Made by a program: the position numbers and the translations under genes. From Acidobacteriota bacterium (lineage in GTDB: Bacteria; Actinomycetota; Actinomycetes; Actinomycetales; Microbacteriaceae), in contig JABBOB010000022.1 in the NCBI GenBank assembly GCA_019352055.1, forward strand, positions 1 to 43,616: a DNA stretch of 43,616 nt, written 5' to 3'. Of the stretch, positions 1 through 8,893 are shown one piece after another. The notes under the pieces were generated by a model. It was not told the origin of the DNA. It did no database searches and saw nothing but the letters and a program-made list of their open reading frames with translations. The stretch's first letter is position 1; every line of letters begins with the position of its first letter.

Positions 1-459
1 GAGCCCGACGGGCGGCGCGTCCACCTCGGCATCCGCGGCGAGGTGGATCCACGCCGTCGCGCGGTGCCCGCTCCGGGTCAGCGGTCGGGTACCGGAGGAG
101 AACTCGAGGCTCCACGGCGCGCCGGGCGTGATGCGCGCGACGAGGTCGCCGCTGGTCACGACGCCGGCGCCGTCAGGTCCGATCTCGACCGATCCGCCTG
201 ACGGCGGCGCGGTGTCGAACCGGAGCGGCTCGCCGCCGCCGGTGTGGTGGTCGATGCGCACCCGGACCACTCCCGGGAGGTGCGGGGCGACCGTCACCGT
301 GAGGACGGGGAGGTTCAGCGTGTCGCCGCGCCCCGCGATCACCTTCGTCGGCGCCGTCACGACGAGGGCGTCCTGCGAGGCGACGAGGTCGTACGCCTCC
401 CGCGCCGAGTTCGCCTCCACGCCGGGACGCATCAACCAGAAGCCGTCGGTGAATCGCAC
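1..459 (-). CDS. yicI: alpha-xylosidase (GH31, YicI type), 5' part only
   Basis: The first 153 codons of a reverse-strand gene that continues beyond base 1. The GTG start at 459 gives VRFTDGFWLMRPGVEAN, the typical opening of YicI-type alpha-xylosidases, followed by the N-terminal beta-sandwich (a VRVRIDHH strand matches the family's VRIEHF region). A GGAGG ribosome site lies 9-13 nt upstream. The family removes alpha-1,6-xylosyl residues from isoprimeverose and xyloglucan oligosaccharides, usually in the cytoplasm; no signal peptide is seen. It follows the xylose-type ABC transporter genes on the same strand with a 159-bp gap, so the two probably work together. The catalytic domain is outside the window and its active site cannot be checked. 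Confidence 0.85.
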   Translation of the reverse strand, partial: MRFTDGFWLMRPGVEANSAREAYDLVASQDALVVTAPTKVIAGRGDTLNLPVLTVTVAPHLPGVVRVRIDHHTGGGEPLRFDTAPPSGGSVEIGPDGAGVVTSGDLVARITPGAPWSLEFSSGTRPLTRSGHRATAWIHLAADAEVDAPPVGL

Positions 460-568
460 GTCTGCCGCCCTCCGGGCTGTACCCGCCCTGTCCGCCGTCG
501 CAGCCGTGCACTCGGCAGTGCGCTGCGCTCGCCTGCGCCGTGGCCGTGGGCCGAGACCTCGGCGGCGC

Positions 569-602
569 GGGAGGCACGACTCCGTGCGGAGCCGGGCCTC
601 CC
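569..602 (-). terminator. hairpin after the transporter permease gene
   Basis: GGGAGGC (569-575) pairs with GCCTCCC (596-602), and an inner CTCCG/CGGAG stem sits in between. It begins 17 bp past the permease stop codon. No T-run follows, so it may be a weak terminator or an mRNA-stabilising stem that separates transporter from xylosidase expression. Confidence 0.45.
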
Positions 603-618
603 GTCCCGGGACGATCGG

Positions 619-1881
619 TCAGGCCGCGCCGTGACTCGCGCGGGAACGCCTCGAGAGCGAGTCGACGATCACCGCGAGGAGCAGGACCGCACCCGTGACG
701 ATGAATCGTGTCGGGTCGCCGAGGTTCACCAGGGACAGGCCGTTGGCGATCGACGTGATGACGATCGTGCCGAGCAGCGCCGACCAGACGTTGCCTCGGC
801 CGCCGAAGAGGCTGGTCCCGCCGATCACCGCTGCGGCGATCGCGTTGAGGTTCACGTCGCCGGTACCAGCGGACAATGTCACGGACGTGAGGTTGCCGGC
901 GGACTCGAGACCGCCGAGCACCGCGAAGCATGCGGTGGTGATGAACACCGAGATGTAGATGAGCCGCACGTGGATGCCGGAGCGGCGGGCCGCCTCCACG
1001 CTGCCGCCGACCGCGTAGATCGAGCGACCCCACTTCGTCCGGGTGACGAGGAAGTTCATCACGACCACGACGAGCACCAGGAACACGAACGCGACCGACG
1101 TGCCCCGGTCCTGCGAGAGGTACCAGCAGACGGCGAGCAGGGCGACCAGCAGGACCGCCGCCTTGATGAGCGTCAGCGACCGGGCCGGCACGGACAGCCC
1201 GGCCTTCGCGCGTCGCGACGCACGACGCAGGTCGGTGAAGAGCACTGCCGCGGCCGCGAGGACGACCAGGAGGTAGGCCTGCCACGGCAGCAGGAACCAG
1301 GAGGTCGCGAACTTCACGATGAACGAGTTCGACTGCAGGTTGATCGAGCCGTTCGTGTTGATCACCAGCAGCTGGATGCCGAGGAAGGCGAGCAGACCGG
1401 CGAGCGTCACCACGAAGCTCGGGACGCCGAACCGGGTGAACAGGAACCCGTAGAGCACACCGATCGCCGCGCCGACCGCGAGGCAGACCGCGACGATCGC
1501 CGCGAAGGGCCAGTTCAGGTTGACGAGGCCGACACCCATGATCGACGCGGCCAGGCCGCTCACCGAACCGACGGAGAGGTCGATCTCGCCGAGCAGGAGG
1601 ACGAACACGATGCCGACGGCGATCAGGCCCGGGCCGGCGCTCTGCGTGGCGAGGTTCACCAGGTTGTCCGGCTGCAGGAAGATGCCGCCCGACAGGACCT
1701 GGAACGCGGCCCAGATGACGATCAGACCGATCACCACCGGCAGCGAGCCGAGGTCGCCCGAGCGAACCCGCCGGAAGAAGTCGGCGACCGCGCCGCGCAG
1801 TCCTGCGTCGCGGAGGAGGCGCTCGTCCTGCAGATCCGCCGCGGAGGCGGAAGGGGTGGGCGTGGGGGTGCTGGTACTCAC
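619..1881 (-). CDS. xylH: xylose-type ABC transporter permease (XylH-like)
   Basis: A 420-residue polytopic membrane protein of the BPD_transp_2 (ribose/xylose/AraH) permease family. After a hydrophilic Ser/Thr/Pro-rich N-terminus of about 45 residues there are many hydrophobic segments, and the motif LLLGEIDLSVGSVSGL, a hallmark of XylH-like permeases, lies near residues 95-110. It forms the channel for the sugar delivered by the binding protein encoded at 2803-3921. The GTG start (1879-1881) overlaps the ATPase stop as GTGA, which implies translational coupling. Sugar specificity is inferred from the XylF- and XylG-like partners and the alpha-xylosidase; ribose or a related pentose cannot be excluded. 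Confidence 0.9.
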   Translation of the reverse strand: MSTSTPTPTPSASAADLQDERLLRDAGLRGAVADFFRRVRSGDLGSLPVVIGLIVIWAAFQVLSGGIFLQPDNLVNLATQSAGPGLIAVGIVFVLLLGEIDLSVGSVSGLAASIMGVGLVNLNWPFAAIVAVCLAVGAAIGVLYGFLFTRFGVPSFVVTLAGLLAFLGIQLLVINTNGSINLQSNSFIVKFATSWFLLPWQAYLLVVLAAAAVLFTDLRRASRRAKAGLSVPARSLTLIKAAVLLVALLAVCWYLSQDRGTSVAFVFLVLVVVVMNFLVTRTKWGRSIYAVGGSVEAARRSGIHVRLIYISVFITTACFAVLGGLESAGNLTSVTLSAGTGDVNLNAIAAAVIGGTSLFGGRGNVWSALLGTIVITSIANGLSLVNLGDPTRFIVTGAVLLLAVIVDSLSRRSRASHGAA

Positions 1882-2705
1882 TCGGCGGCCTCCTCGATGG
1901 CGGTGCTGGTGCGCGATGCCGCGCGGCGCGTGACGGCGTTGTCCGTCGCGCCGGTGATCGCTGCGATGATCTGCTCGTAGCTCACGTCCTTCATCCGGAA
2001 CGTGCCGTTGTTGCGACCAAGCCGCAGCACGGCGACGCGGTCCGCGACCGCCTGCACGTCGGCCAGGTTGTGGCTGATCAGGATGACGCCGAGGCCGCGT
2101 TCGCGCAGCCGCTCGACGAGATTGAGGACCTCCGCCGTCTGGGCGACGCCGAGCGCTGCGGTCGGCTCATCGAGGATGACGACCTTGGGGTCGCCGATGA
2201 GCGAGCGCGCGATCGCGACGGTCTGCCGCTGGCCGCCCGACAGCGAGGCGATCGGGATGCGCACGGAGGGGATCCGGGCGGACAGCTGACGGAGCAGCTC
2301 CCACGCGCGCCGCTCCATCTCCTCCTCGTCGAGGACGCCGTGCGAGACCTCTCGTCCGAGGAACAGGTTCGCCACCACGTCGAGGTTGTCGGCGAGTGCG
2401 AGGTCCTGGAACACGGACGAGATGCCGAGCTGCTGGGCGGCTGCCGGTGAGGGGATCACGACGCGCTGGCCGTCGAAGGTGATCTCGCCCTCGTCCGGCG
2501 TGTACACGCCGGCGAGGATCTTCACGAACGTCGACTTGCCGGCACCGTTGTCGCCCACGAGGGCGACGACCTCCCCGGGGTACACGTCGAGGTCGATGCC
2601 GGAGAGCGCCTGAACCGCGCCGAACCGCTTCGAGATGCCTCTCAGGGACATCGCCGGTTCGGACGGATTCACCTGCCGCTCCGCCGTCTCTGTGGTCAAC
2701 GTCAC
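1878..2705 (-). CDS. xylG: xylose-type ABC transporter ATPase, single domain (XylG-like)
   Basis: A 275-residue cytoplasmic ATPase. Walker A is GDNGAGKST (near residue 52), the signature LSGGQRQ, Walker B VVILDEPTAAL and the switch histidine in LISHNLADV are all present, so it should be active. It has only one nucleotide-binding domain, whereas enterobacterial XylG (about 510 residues) has two; single-domain versions occur in actinobacteria and presumably act as homodimers. The start is GTG at 2705 with a strong AAGGAGG site 4 nt upstream. It ends in a 4-base overlap with the permease gene and lies 97 bp after the binding-protein gene in the same direction. Confidence 0.9.
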   Translation of the reverse strand: MTLTTETAERQVNPSEPAMSLRGISKRFGAVQALSGIDLDVYPGEVVALVGDNGAGKSTFVKILAGVYTPDEGEITFDGQRVVIPSPAAAQQLGISSVFQDLALADNLDVVANLFLGREVSHGVLDEEEMERRAWELLRQLSARIPSVRIPIASLSGGQRQTVAIARSLIGDPKVVILDEPTAALGVAQTAEVLNLVERLRERGLGVILISHNLADVQAVADRVAVLRLGRNNGTFRMKDVSYEQIIAAITGATDNAVTRRAASRTSTAIEEAAE

Positions 2706-2802
2706 GATGCCTCCTTGGATCGATGTCGTGTCGCGACGCGTCGTGCGTCACGAGGGAGCGTGGCACGACCGTCGTGTCACACCGGGTTCGGTTGCCGTCG
2801 AA

Positions 2803-3921
2803 CTACTTGACGCCGTACTTCGTGCACGCGGCCGCGTAGGCGCTGGTGCAGATGTCGGACACCTTGTACAGGCCGTCCTTGACGACCGTGGACTCGATGT
2901 TGGCGGTGGTCACCGCGACCGGGGTGAGGAGCTCGGCCTTGACGGTCGCCCCCTTCGCCGTGGTGGCGGTGGTGGGCAGCGTGGGGGTCTTGCCGTTCGC
3001 CAGATCGACCGCGATGTCCGCTGCGTCGGAGGCCTCCGGCTTGAACGCCTTGTAGACCGTCATGTACTGCTGGCCGGCGAGGATGCGCTGGATGCCCGCG
3101 AGGGTTGCGTCCTGACCGGTGACCGGGGGCAGCGTCTTCACGCCGGCCGACTTGAGCGCCGCGATGACCGCGCCGCCGGTGTCGTCGTTCGCCGCGTACA
3201 CGCCCTTGATGTTGGACGCGCCGACCTTGGCGATCTGGCCCTGCGCCCACGTCTGCGCCTTCGCCGGGTCCCATCCCGGGGTGTCGTACTCGCCGAGCAC
3301 CTTGTACGAGGTCGCGGAGAGGACGGACAGCGCACCCTTCTTGAACTGGCTGGCGTTGTTGTCCGTCGGCGAACCGTTCACCTCGAGGATGCCTGCGTTC
3401 GACGCGACGTTCAGGGCCTTCATCCGGTCGACCAGCGCCGTGGCCTGCAGCTCACCGACCTTGACGTTGTCGAAGGAGATGTACGCCGAGACGTCGCCGG
3501 AGTCGATGAGTCGGTCGTAGGAGATGACCGGCACGTTCTTCGCCTTGGCGGCGGTGACGATCGATGCGGCGGCTTCGCCGTCGAACGGGTCGAGCACGAG
3601 CACCTTGACGCCCTGCGTCAGCATCGACTGAGCCTGCTGCTGCTGCGTCGCAGCGCTACCGGCCGCGTTCTGGTAGAGGACGGTGCAGTCGGGGCACTTG
3701 GCGGCGACCTCGGCCTTGAAGTAGGGGTAGTCCGCCGTCGCATAGCGCGGGGTGACCGTGTCGGGCAGGAGCAGACCGATCTTCGCGGTCTTCGCGGCCT
3801 GCGTGTTGGTCCCGCCGCTCGAACCCGAGCTCCCGGAGCCGTTCGAGCAGGCGCTCAGGGTCGTGACGGCGAGCAGCAGACTCGCGCCAGCGAGCACTGC
3901 CCTCTTGGTGGCTGTCTTCAT
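2803..3921 (-). CDS. xylF: D-xylose-type solute-binding lipoprotein (XylF-like)
   Basis: A 372-residue periplasmic-binding-protein type I domain (Peripla_BP_4). The start is ATG 3921, preceded by GGAGGA 6 nt upstream, giving MKTATKRAVLAGASLLLA and the lipobox LSAC; lipid attachment to that Cys would anchor it outside the membrane. The frame is open to 4005 but that upstream extension would bury the signal peptide. Recognisable family segments are KIGLLLPDTVTPRYATADYP, VISYDRLI and GVYAANDDTGGA. A Gly/Ser-rich linker follows the lipid Cys. It captures sugar for the permease and ATPase encoded just downstream. A ROK regulator gene ends 67 bp upstream on the same strand. Confidence 0.92.
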   Translation of the reverse strand: MKTATKRAVLAGASLLLAVTTLSACSNGSGSSGSSGGTNTQAAKTAKIGLLLPDTVTPRYATADYPYFKAEVAAKCPDCTVLYQNAAGSAATQQQQAQSMLTQGVKVLVLDPFDGEAAASIVTAAKAKNVPVISYDRLIDSGDVSAYISFDNVKVGELQATALVDRMKALNVASNAGILEVNGSPTDNNASQFKKGALSVLSATSYKVLGEYDTPGWDPAKAQTWAQGQIAKVGASNIKGVYAANDDTGGAVIAALKSAGVKTLPPVTGQDATLAGIQRILAGQQYMTVYKAFKPEASDAADIAVDLANGKTPTLPTTATTAKGATVKAELLTPVAVTTANIESTVVKDGLYKVSDICTSAYAAACTKYGVK

Positions 3922-3988
3922 CGAGAGTCCTCCATACGTGTCGCCCTCGTTGGCGACCGGGAGACTCTTCCCTTCCCGCGGCTTGGCG

Positions 3989-5215
3989 TCAAGTTGTGAA
4001 CGCAAGCACGTGGGTTGTGGGCTCGATCGTTATGGCGTCGTGATCATCCACGCGGATCTGGGCGTGGTCGATGGCCAGCAGGATCGCGCCGGTCACCGCG
4101 GCCGTGTCGCCGAGCTGGCCGGCGACCAGGTCGGGCGTGCCGTCGGGGTCGAGGAGCAGGCCCGCCTCGAGGGCATGCCGCATCGGTCCGAGGAGCAGCT
4201 CGCCGGCGCGGACGAGGTCGCCGGAGACGATGACCCGTTCGGGGTCGAGGAGGTTGCAGAGACCGGCGACCGCACGGCCGACGGTGCGGCCGGTGTCCGC
4301 GATCGCCCGGATGCAGCGGTCGTCTCCGGCGATCGCCCTGCTGACGAGGTCCGCTGTCTTGACGACCCGGGGGTCGCCGAGGCGCTCGAGCACCGCCGGA
4401 ACTCCCGCGATCGCTTCCAGGCACCCGCGGTTCCCGCAGCGGCACACCGGACCTGCGGGCTCGACCGCGGTGTGGCCGAACTCGCCCGCACCGCCGCGAT
4501 GGCCGCGGACCGGCCGGCCGCCCGCGATGATCCCCGCACCGATCCCGTCGCCCAGGTCGACAGTGATCAGGTTCTGCTTGCCACGCCCTGCGCCCGTGCG
4601 CCACTCGGCTGCGGCGATGAGGTTCGACGCGTTGTCGACGTGCACCGATGTGTTCAGCCGGCGCGAGAGCGTGTCCGCGATCCGGACCCCGTCCCAGCCG
4701 CGGAGGATGCCGCGCGCCGCGATGCTCGAGGAGCGCTGGTCGATCGGCGCCGCGATCGCCACCCCGACGCCGACGACCTCGTCCATGCGGGCGTCGACGG
4801 TCTCGAGGAGGTCGGCGATCAGCAGCGTCGCCTTGTCGAGCTCGTTGTCCGCGCGATGGTCCCGGGCGAGCGGCATGTGCTTCTCGGCGACGACGGTGCC
4901 CCCCAGGTCGGCGACCGCGACCCTGAGGTGTCGCCGGGTCACGCTGACGCCGATCACGAGCCCGAGACCGTGCGCGAGCGTGACTCGGAGCGCCCGTCGC
5001 CCGCTGTGCGTCGACGGGGTCGTGTGGAGCAGGCCGGACGCGGACAGCTCCTTCACGATGTTCGACACCGTCGCCGGCGACAGCCCGGTCGCTCCTGCCA
5101 GCTCGACCTGCGTCAGACCGCCGTAGCGCTTCACGGCGGCAACGATCCGTGCACGGTTGGCTTCACGCAGTGAAGCCTGGTTGCCCGGAGGGCGTCGTCG
5201 CTCGCTCACGCGCAC
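3989..5215 (-). CDS. ROK-family transcriptional regulator
   Basis: About 408 residues with an N-terminal winged helix-turn-helix ([20 protein letters not shown], roughly residues 35-54) followed by an actin-like ROK sugar-kinase fold. The ROK zinc motif [14 protein letters not shown] is intact. Members such as XylR and NagC bind DNA and release it when they bind a sugar. It sits immediately upstream of xylFGH on the same strand, so it very likely controls that operon, with xylose or an alpha-xyloside as the probable effector (inference). The start is GTG at 5215; no clear ribosome site is visible and GTG 5209 is an alternative. It is divergent from ksgA across 77 bp. A sugar kinase role is less likely because of the HTH. 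Confidence 0.88.
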   Translation of the reverse strand: MRVSERRRPPGNQASLREANRARIVAAVKRYGGLTQVELAGATGLSPATVSNIVKELSASGLLHTTPSTHSGRRALRVTLAHGLGLVIGVSVTRRHLRVAVADLGGTVVAEKHMPLARDHRADNELDKATLLIADLLETVDARMDEVVGVGVAIAAPIDQRSSSIAARGILRGWDGVRIADTLSRRLNTSVHVDNASNLIAAAEWRTGAGRGKQNLITVDLGDGIGAGIIAGGRPVRGHRGGAGEFGHTAVEPAGPVCRCGNRGCLEAIAGVPAVLERLGDPRVVKTADLVSRAIAGDDRCIRAIADTGRTVGRAVAGLCNLLDPERVIVSGDLVRAGELLLGPMRHALEAGLLLDPDGTPDLVAGQLGDTAAVTGAILLAIDHAQIRVDDHDAITIEPTTHVLAFTT

Positions 5216-5292
5216 ACCATAACCATCGCCGACGGCACCGTCGGAGCACGGTCCGCTGCACTCCCCGGCAATACGCTCGCCGGGGAGGTGCC

Positions 5293-6138
5293 ATGGATCA
5301 GGGCTCGGGATTGCTCGGCGCCGCCGACGTGCGTCGGCTGGCGACCGCCCTCGGCGTCTCGCCGACCAAGTCCCTGGGGCAGAACTTCGTCCACGACGCG
5401 AACACGGTCCGGCGGATCGTGCGCATCGCGGGCGTCGCCGCGGGGGAGTCGGTGCTCGAGGTCGGGCCGGGGCTGGGCTCGCTCACGCTGGGCCTGCTCG
5501 AGACCGGGGCGACGGTCACCGCGGTCGAGATCGACCCGCGGCTCGCCTCGGCGCTCGCCGCGACGACCGAGGACCGGCTGCCGGACGCCGCGCCCCGGCT
5601 GACCGTCGTGACCGGGGACGCGATCCGGGTCGAGATCCCGGGTGCACCCGTCCGCGTCGTCGCGAACCTGCCGTACAACGTGGCCGTGCCGATCCTGCTG
5701 CGCCTGCTCGCCGACGTGCCCTCGCTCTCCTCCGGCGTCGTGATGGTGCAGGCGGAGGTGGGGGAGCGGCTCGCGGCCGCCCCCGGGTCGAAGATCTACG
5801 GCTCGCCCAGCGTGAAGGCCGCCTGGTACGGCGCGTTCGCCCTCGGGGGCACCGTGCCGCGCGGCGTGTTCTGGCCCGTCCCGAACGTCGACTCGGTGCT
5901 CGTGAGGTTCGAGCGGGGCACCCAGCCCGGGGACGAGGCGCTGCGCCTCGCGGTGTTCCGGCTCGTCGACGCCGCGTTCGTGCAGCGCAGGAAGACGCTG
6001 CGTCAGTCGCTGGCGCCGGTGCTGGGCGGGGCGTCGGCCGCCGCCGAGGTCCTCGAGCGCGCAGGGGTCGATCCGGGCCTGCGCGGCGAACGGCTCGACG
6101 TGGGCCGGTTCGTCGCCATCGCGCGCGCCGTGAGCTGA
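5293..6138 (+). CDS. ksgA: 16S rRNA (adenine1518-N6/adenine1519-N6)-dimethyltransferase
   Basis: A 281-residue RsmA/KsgA methyltransferase that dimethylates two adjacent adenines in helix 45 of 16S rRNA using S-adenosylmethionine. Seen: SLGQNFVHD near residue 37, the SAM motif [12 protein letters not shown], and the catalytic NLPYN. Full family length. The ATG at 5293 follows GGGGAGG with a good spacing, and TACGCT at 5272-5277 is a plausible -10 box; the reading frame is open further upstream to 5149 but that part overlaps the divergent regulator. The usual actinobacterial neighbour ispE is nearby, separated here by a reverse-strand gene whose tail overlaps the ksgA 3' end by 136 bp. Confidence 0.95.
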   Translation: MDQGSGLLGAADVRRLATALGVSPTKSLGQNFVHDANTVRRIVRIAGVAAGESVLEVGPGLGSLTLGLLETGATVTAVEIDPRLASALAATTEDRLPDAAPRLTVVTGDAIRVEIPGAPVRVVANLPYNVAVPILLRLLADVPSLSSGVVMVQAEVGERLAAAPGSKIYGSPSVKAAWYGAFALGGTVPRGVFWPVPNVDSVLVRFERGTQPGDEALRLAVFRLVDAAFVQRRKTLRQSLAPVLGGASAAAEVLERAGVDPGLRGERLDVGRFVAIARAVS

Positions 6139-6974
6139 GGACGCGCCTCCCCTGGATTCGGGACCTCCCGCTCGGCCGCGATCGCCGTCTCGGCCGGCGC
6201 GAGCCCGACCTGGGCGAGCTCGCTCGCGTCCCCCTCGTCGGCGAGCTCGATGCGCTCGAGCCGGACCGATCCGGAGACCTCGCGGGTCTCGACGACCTCC
6301 TCCTTCACGAGACGGATCCGCTCGACGGGCACCACCTCGGTCGTCACGACGACCCGCTCCTCGTAGAGCACGACCTCCTGCTCGTCCGGGCCGATCACGC
6401 CGTCCACGACGGGGTCGGCGTCGGTGATCGGCTCCCGGATCAGCCGGTACTCCTCATGCCGGACCGGCACGTCGACGGTGCGCTGCTCCGTGACGACGAC
6501 CTTCCTCAGGCGCACGCGGGTGCGCGGCACGCGCTCGGTGCCGATGTGCAGCCGCTCCTGGAAGGCGGTCATGATCCCGCTCTCCTCAGCAGAGGAGGCC
6601 ACGGCGGTCGGCGCCTCGGCTGCCGATGCCTCGGTGGCCGCCGGCTCGTCCAGCGCCGGGTCCCGTGCCGATCCGGTCCAGAACGCGCGCAGCCGATCCC
6701 GCTCGTCGGCGTCGAGCGGCGCGTCCGGGCGCCGTCGCGGTGCGGTCTGGAAGCGGTCGCGCGTCACGGGGACCCCGATCACGTCGTCCTCGATCGCGGC
6801 GCCGTCGAGGGGTACCAGGACCTCCTCCGTACCGAAGAGGTTGCCTCGGACGCCGACCCAGCCGAGCTCCGCGCCGTCGCGGTACACCTGGCGGACCCGG
6901 CCGAGGCGCTCGCCCCGTCGGTCGACGACCTGCAGGCCTGCGAGGGAGGACGGAGCGGTGTCGGCAGCGAGCAC
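6003..6974 (-). CDS. PRC-barrel and DUF2382 domain protein
   Basis: 323 residues, GTG start at 6974 with AGGAG 6 nt upstream. Residues 10-75 resemble a PRC-barrel ([20 protein letters not shown]), then an Ala/Glu-rich linker, then a DUF2382 domain at about 140-255 ([20 protein letters not shown], ending in [12 protein letters not shown]). This architecture is common in actinobacteria and often linked to stress response; the biochemical role is unknown. The last 45 codons lie antisense to the end of ksgA, are Arg/Ser/Pro-rich and show weaker third-position GC from about residue 275 on, so the original stop may have been lost. No other frame offers an earlier stop there. Confidence 0.85.
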   Translation of the reverse strand: MLAADTAPSSLAGLQVVDRRGERLGRVRQVYRDGAELGWVGVRGNLFGTEEVLVPLDGAAIEDDVIGVPVTRDRFQTAPRRRPDAPLDADERDRLRAFWTGSARDPALDEPAATEASAAEAPTAVASSAEESGIMTAFQERLHIGTERVPRTRVRLRKVVVTEQRTVDVPVRHEEYRLIREPITDADPVVDGVIGPDEQEVVLYEERVVVTTEVVPVERIRLVKEEVVETREVSGSVRLERIELADEGDASELAQVGLAPAETAIAAEREVPNPGEARPQLTARAMATNRPTSSRSPRRPGSTPARSRTSAAADAPPSTGASD

Positions 6975-7070
6975 GGGAACTCCTGATCAGCGCTGGGTCG
7001 AGCGGTCCTCGGAGGATAGGCCATCGGGTGCGGCCCCGCTCCGGCGCCTACCGCATCCAGCGGGCCTCGC

Positions 7071-7076
7071 TAGGTT
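7071..7076 (+). promoter_or_regulatory. -10 box TAGGTT of ispE, probably leaderless
   Basis: TAGGTT fits the actinobacterial TANNNT -10 consensus and ends 6 nt before the ATG at 7083, with no Shine-Dalgarno sequence between. Transcription would start at or next to the A of the start codon. No clear -35 box is seen. Confidence 0.55.
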
Positions 7077-7082
7077 CTCTGC

Positions 7083-8006
7083 ATGGGCGCAGCGGTCCGG
7101 TCGGTGCTGGTGCGGGCACCGGGCAAGGTCAACGTCTCCATGCGGGTGGGCGCAGTGATGGCGGACGGCTACCACGACGTGGCGACCGCCTACCAGGCGG
7201 TGTCCCTGTACGAGGAGCTGCGCGCGGAGCAGGACACCGAGCTCAGGCTCGACTTCTCGGGGCCGATCGTCACCGGCGCGCTGCCGGTGGATCGCACCAA
7301 CCTGGTCATCCGCGCCGCGCACCTGCTCCAGGCCAGGTCCGGGTACCGCGGGGGTGCCCGCATCCACGTCGTGAAGCGGGTCCCGATCGCCGGCGGCATG
7401 GGCGGCGGCTCGGCCGACGCCGCGGCCGCGCTGGTCGCGCTCGACGCCCTGTGGGGGCTCGGCCTCGGGCGGGACGAGCTGCTCGAGCTCGGCGCGGAGC
7501 TCGGCGCGGACGTGCCGTTCGCCCTGACCGGCGGGACCGCGATCGGCACCGGGAGGGGCGACCGGCTCAGCCCGGCGCTGGCGAAGGGGCCGTTCCACTG
7601 GGTGATCGCGCTCAGCGATCCGGGTCTCAGCACGCCGCTCGTCTACGGCGAGCTCGACCGGCACCGCGAGCAGCATGCCGCCGACCTGCCCCCGGTCGGC
7701 ACCCCGCAGGTCGGCGCCGAGGTGCTGCAGGCGCTGCGGTCCGGCGATCCGACGGCGCTGGCGGAGGCGCTGCACAACGACCTCCAGGTCGCGGCGCTGC
7801 ATCTCCGGCCCGAGCTCGCCGACCTGCTCGAGCTGGGGGAGCGCAACGGCGCGCTCGCCGGGGTCGTGTCCGGTTCGGGCCCGACGATCGCGTTCCTCGC
7901 GGCGGACCTGGACTCCGCGTTGAGCCTGCAGATCGCGCTGTCGGCCGCGCGGCACACCGTCCTCCGCGCGACGGGGCCGGCTCACGGCGCCCGCCTCGTC
8001 ACCTGA
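7083..8006 (+). CDS. ispE: 4-diphosphocytidyl-2-C-methyl-D-erythritol kinase
   Basis: A 307-residue GHMP kinase of the non-mevalonate isoprenoid pathway; it phosphorylates the 2-OH of CDP-methylerythritol with ATP. Seen: the substrate-binding APGKVN near residue 13, the ATP loop [15 protein letters not shown] near residue 103, and the third GHMP motif VVSGSGPT near residue 265. Full family length. The ATG has no ribosome site but a -10-like box 6 nt upstream, so the mRNA is probably leaderless. In many actinobacteria ispE is followed directly by an ABC-F gene; here more than 7 kb of other genes separates the two. Confidence 0.95.
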   Translation: MGAAVRSVLVRAPGKVNVSMRVGAVMADGYHDVATAYQAVSLYEELRAEQDTELRLDFSGPIVTGALPVDRTNLVIRAAHLLQARSGYRGGARIHVVKRVPIAGGMGGGSADAAAALVALDALWGLGLGRDELLELGAELGADVPFALTGGTAIGTGRGDRLSPALAKGPFHWVIALSDPGLSTPLVYGELDRHREQHAADLPPVGTPQVGAEVLQALRSGDPTALAEALHNDLQVAALHLRPELADLLELGERNGALAGVVSGSGPTIAFLAADLDSALSLQIALSAARHTVLRATGPAHGARLVT

Positions 8007-8019
8007 TCCGCGAAGACCG

Positions 8020-8052
8020 AAGGGCGCCACTCCGACGAGGAGTGGCGCCCTT
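8020..8052. terminator. bidirectional terminator between ispE and lipoprotein gene
   Basis: A perfect 14-bp stem: AAGGGCGCCACTCC (8020-8033), loop GACGA, and its complement (8039-8052). It lies between two convergent genes, with A residues on one side and TT on the other, so it can serve both strands. Confidence 0.85.
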
Positions 8053-8079
8053 GGTGCTGTGGTGCTGTGGTGCAGGAGC

Positions 8080-8778
8080 TCAGCTGCCGGTGACGGTCAG
8101 CGTCGCGACGCCGACCTTCAGCGCGCCGGTCACCGCGGTGGTGCCGAAGGTCTTGTCCAGCAGCGCGGCGGCATCCTTCGAGACGTACACCGTGGTGCCC
8201 TGGAGGACGTAGGCGCTGCCGCTCTTCGTCACGGGGTTCAGCGTGGAGCCGTCGAGGCGGAACAGGTCCGCGCCCTTCACGACGGACTTGCCGTTGAGGG
8301 AGACGTCACCGGAGACGTGGCTGTTGTTGCCCGGGTCGATGACGAAGTTCGTCAGCTCCACCTTCTTGCCGCCCGCGGTGAGCGACAGGCCGGAGCCGTT
8401 GTGGTCCAGCTGGCCCTGCACGTACGGGCGGACCCCGGTGGAGGGGTCGTAGTACGTGACGTTGCCGCCCGTGATCGGGAAGGTGAGCACGCCGGCCTTC
8501 GACAGCGTGGCGGTCCCCACCGTGCCCGGCGTGAGCTTCAGCGAGGTCAGCGCGGAGACGAAGCCCGGGTCGAGCGCGATGGCGGTCGTCTTGCCGTTCA
8601 CCGAGGTGAAGACCGCGGCGGGCGTCGGCGAGGCCGACGGGGTGGCGGACGCCGAGGACGAGGAGCCGGCACCGGAGGTGCTGCTGCTGCCGGTCCCGGA
8701 CTGGGAGCAACCCGCGAGAGCGGCGACGACGAGGCCGGCGCTGAGCAGGGCGGTGATCGACTTGGTAGTGGTGCGCAT
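8080..8778 (-). CDS. secreted lipoprotein of unknown function
   Basis: 232 residues with a signal peptide (MRTTTKSITALLSAGLVVAA) and lipobox LAGC, a Ser/Gly/Thr-rich linker to about residue 55, then a beta-rich domain with FPITGGNVTYYDP, a GQLDHNGSGLSLTAGG segment and ELTNFVIDPGNNSHVSGDV. I recognise the domain as a widespread actinobacterial and proteobacterial type, distantly reminiscent of HtaA-like beta domains, but cannot name its function. The ATG at 8778 has GAGGAA about 10 nt upstream. An imperfect promoter region with the palindrome GCGGAC-G-GTCCGC (8811-8823) precedes it. It lies 115 bp downstream of the GT87-like gene on the same strand. Confidence 0.85.
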   Translation of the reverse strand: MRTTTKSITALLSAGLVVAALAGCSQSGTGSSSTSGAGSSSSASATPSASPTPAAVFTSVNGKTTAIALDPGFVSALTSLKLTPGTVGTATLSKAGVLTFPITGGNVTYYDPSTGVRPYVQGQLDHNGSGLSLTAGGKKVELTNFVIDPGNNSHVSGDVSLNGKSVVKGADLFRLDGSTLNPVTKSGSAYVLQGTTVYVSKDAAALLDKTFGTTAVTGALKVGVATLTVTGS

Positions 8779-8810
8779 GATGCGGATTCCTCTCGGAGAA
8801 CCTGCAGCGT

Positions 8811-8823
8811 GCGGACGGTCCGC
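8811..8823 (-). promoter_or_regulatory. small palindrome upstream of the lipoprotein gene
   Basis: GCGGAC-G-GTCCGC is a perfect 6-bp inverted repeat centred 39 bp upstream of the lipoprotein start codon, within the presumed 5' leader or promoter. It could be an operator, but in such GC-rich DNA short palindromes also arise by chance. Confidence 0.2.
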
Positions 8824-8893
8824 ATCCGGCTGGTTCTCTGTTCCTGTGGTGCAGGTATCGAGAGTTCGGCGGTCGTCGGCAAAGGGATTGGTC

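Noticed and set aside
244..1980. A 578-codon plus-strand open frame
   Set aside because: Antisense to the permease and alpha-xylosidase genes, which have clear family motifs and ribosome sites.
2635..3999. A 454-codon plus-strand open frame
   Set aside because: Antisense to the solute-binding lipoprotein gene, which has a clear signal peptide and start.
3922..4005. An earlier start for the binding protein
   Set aside because: The extra 28 residues are hydrophilic and would displace the lipoprotein signal peptide; GGAGGA precedes the inner ATG at 3921.
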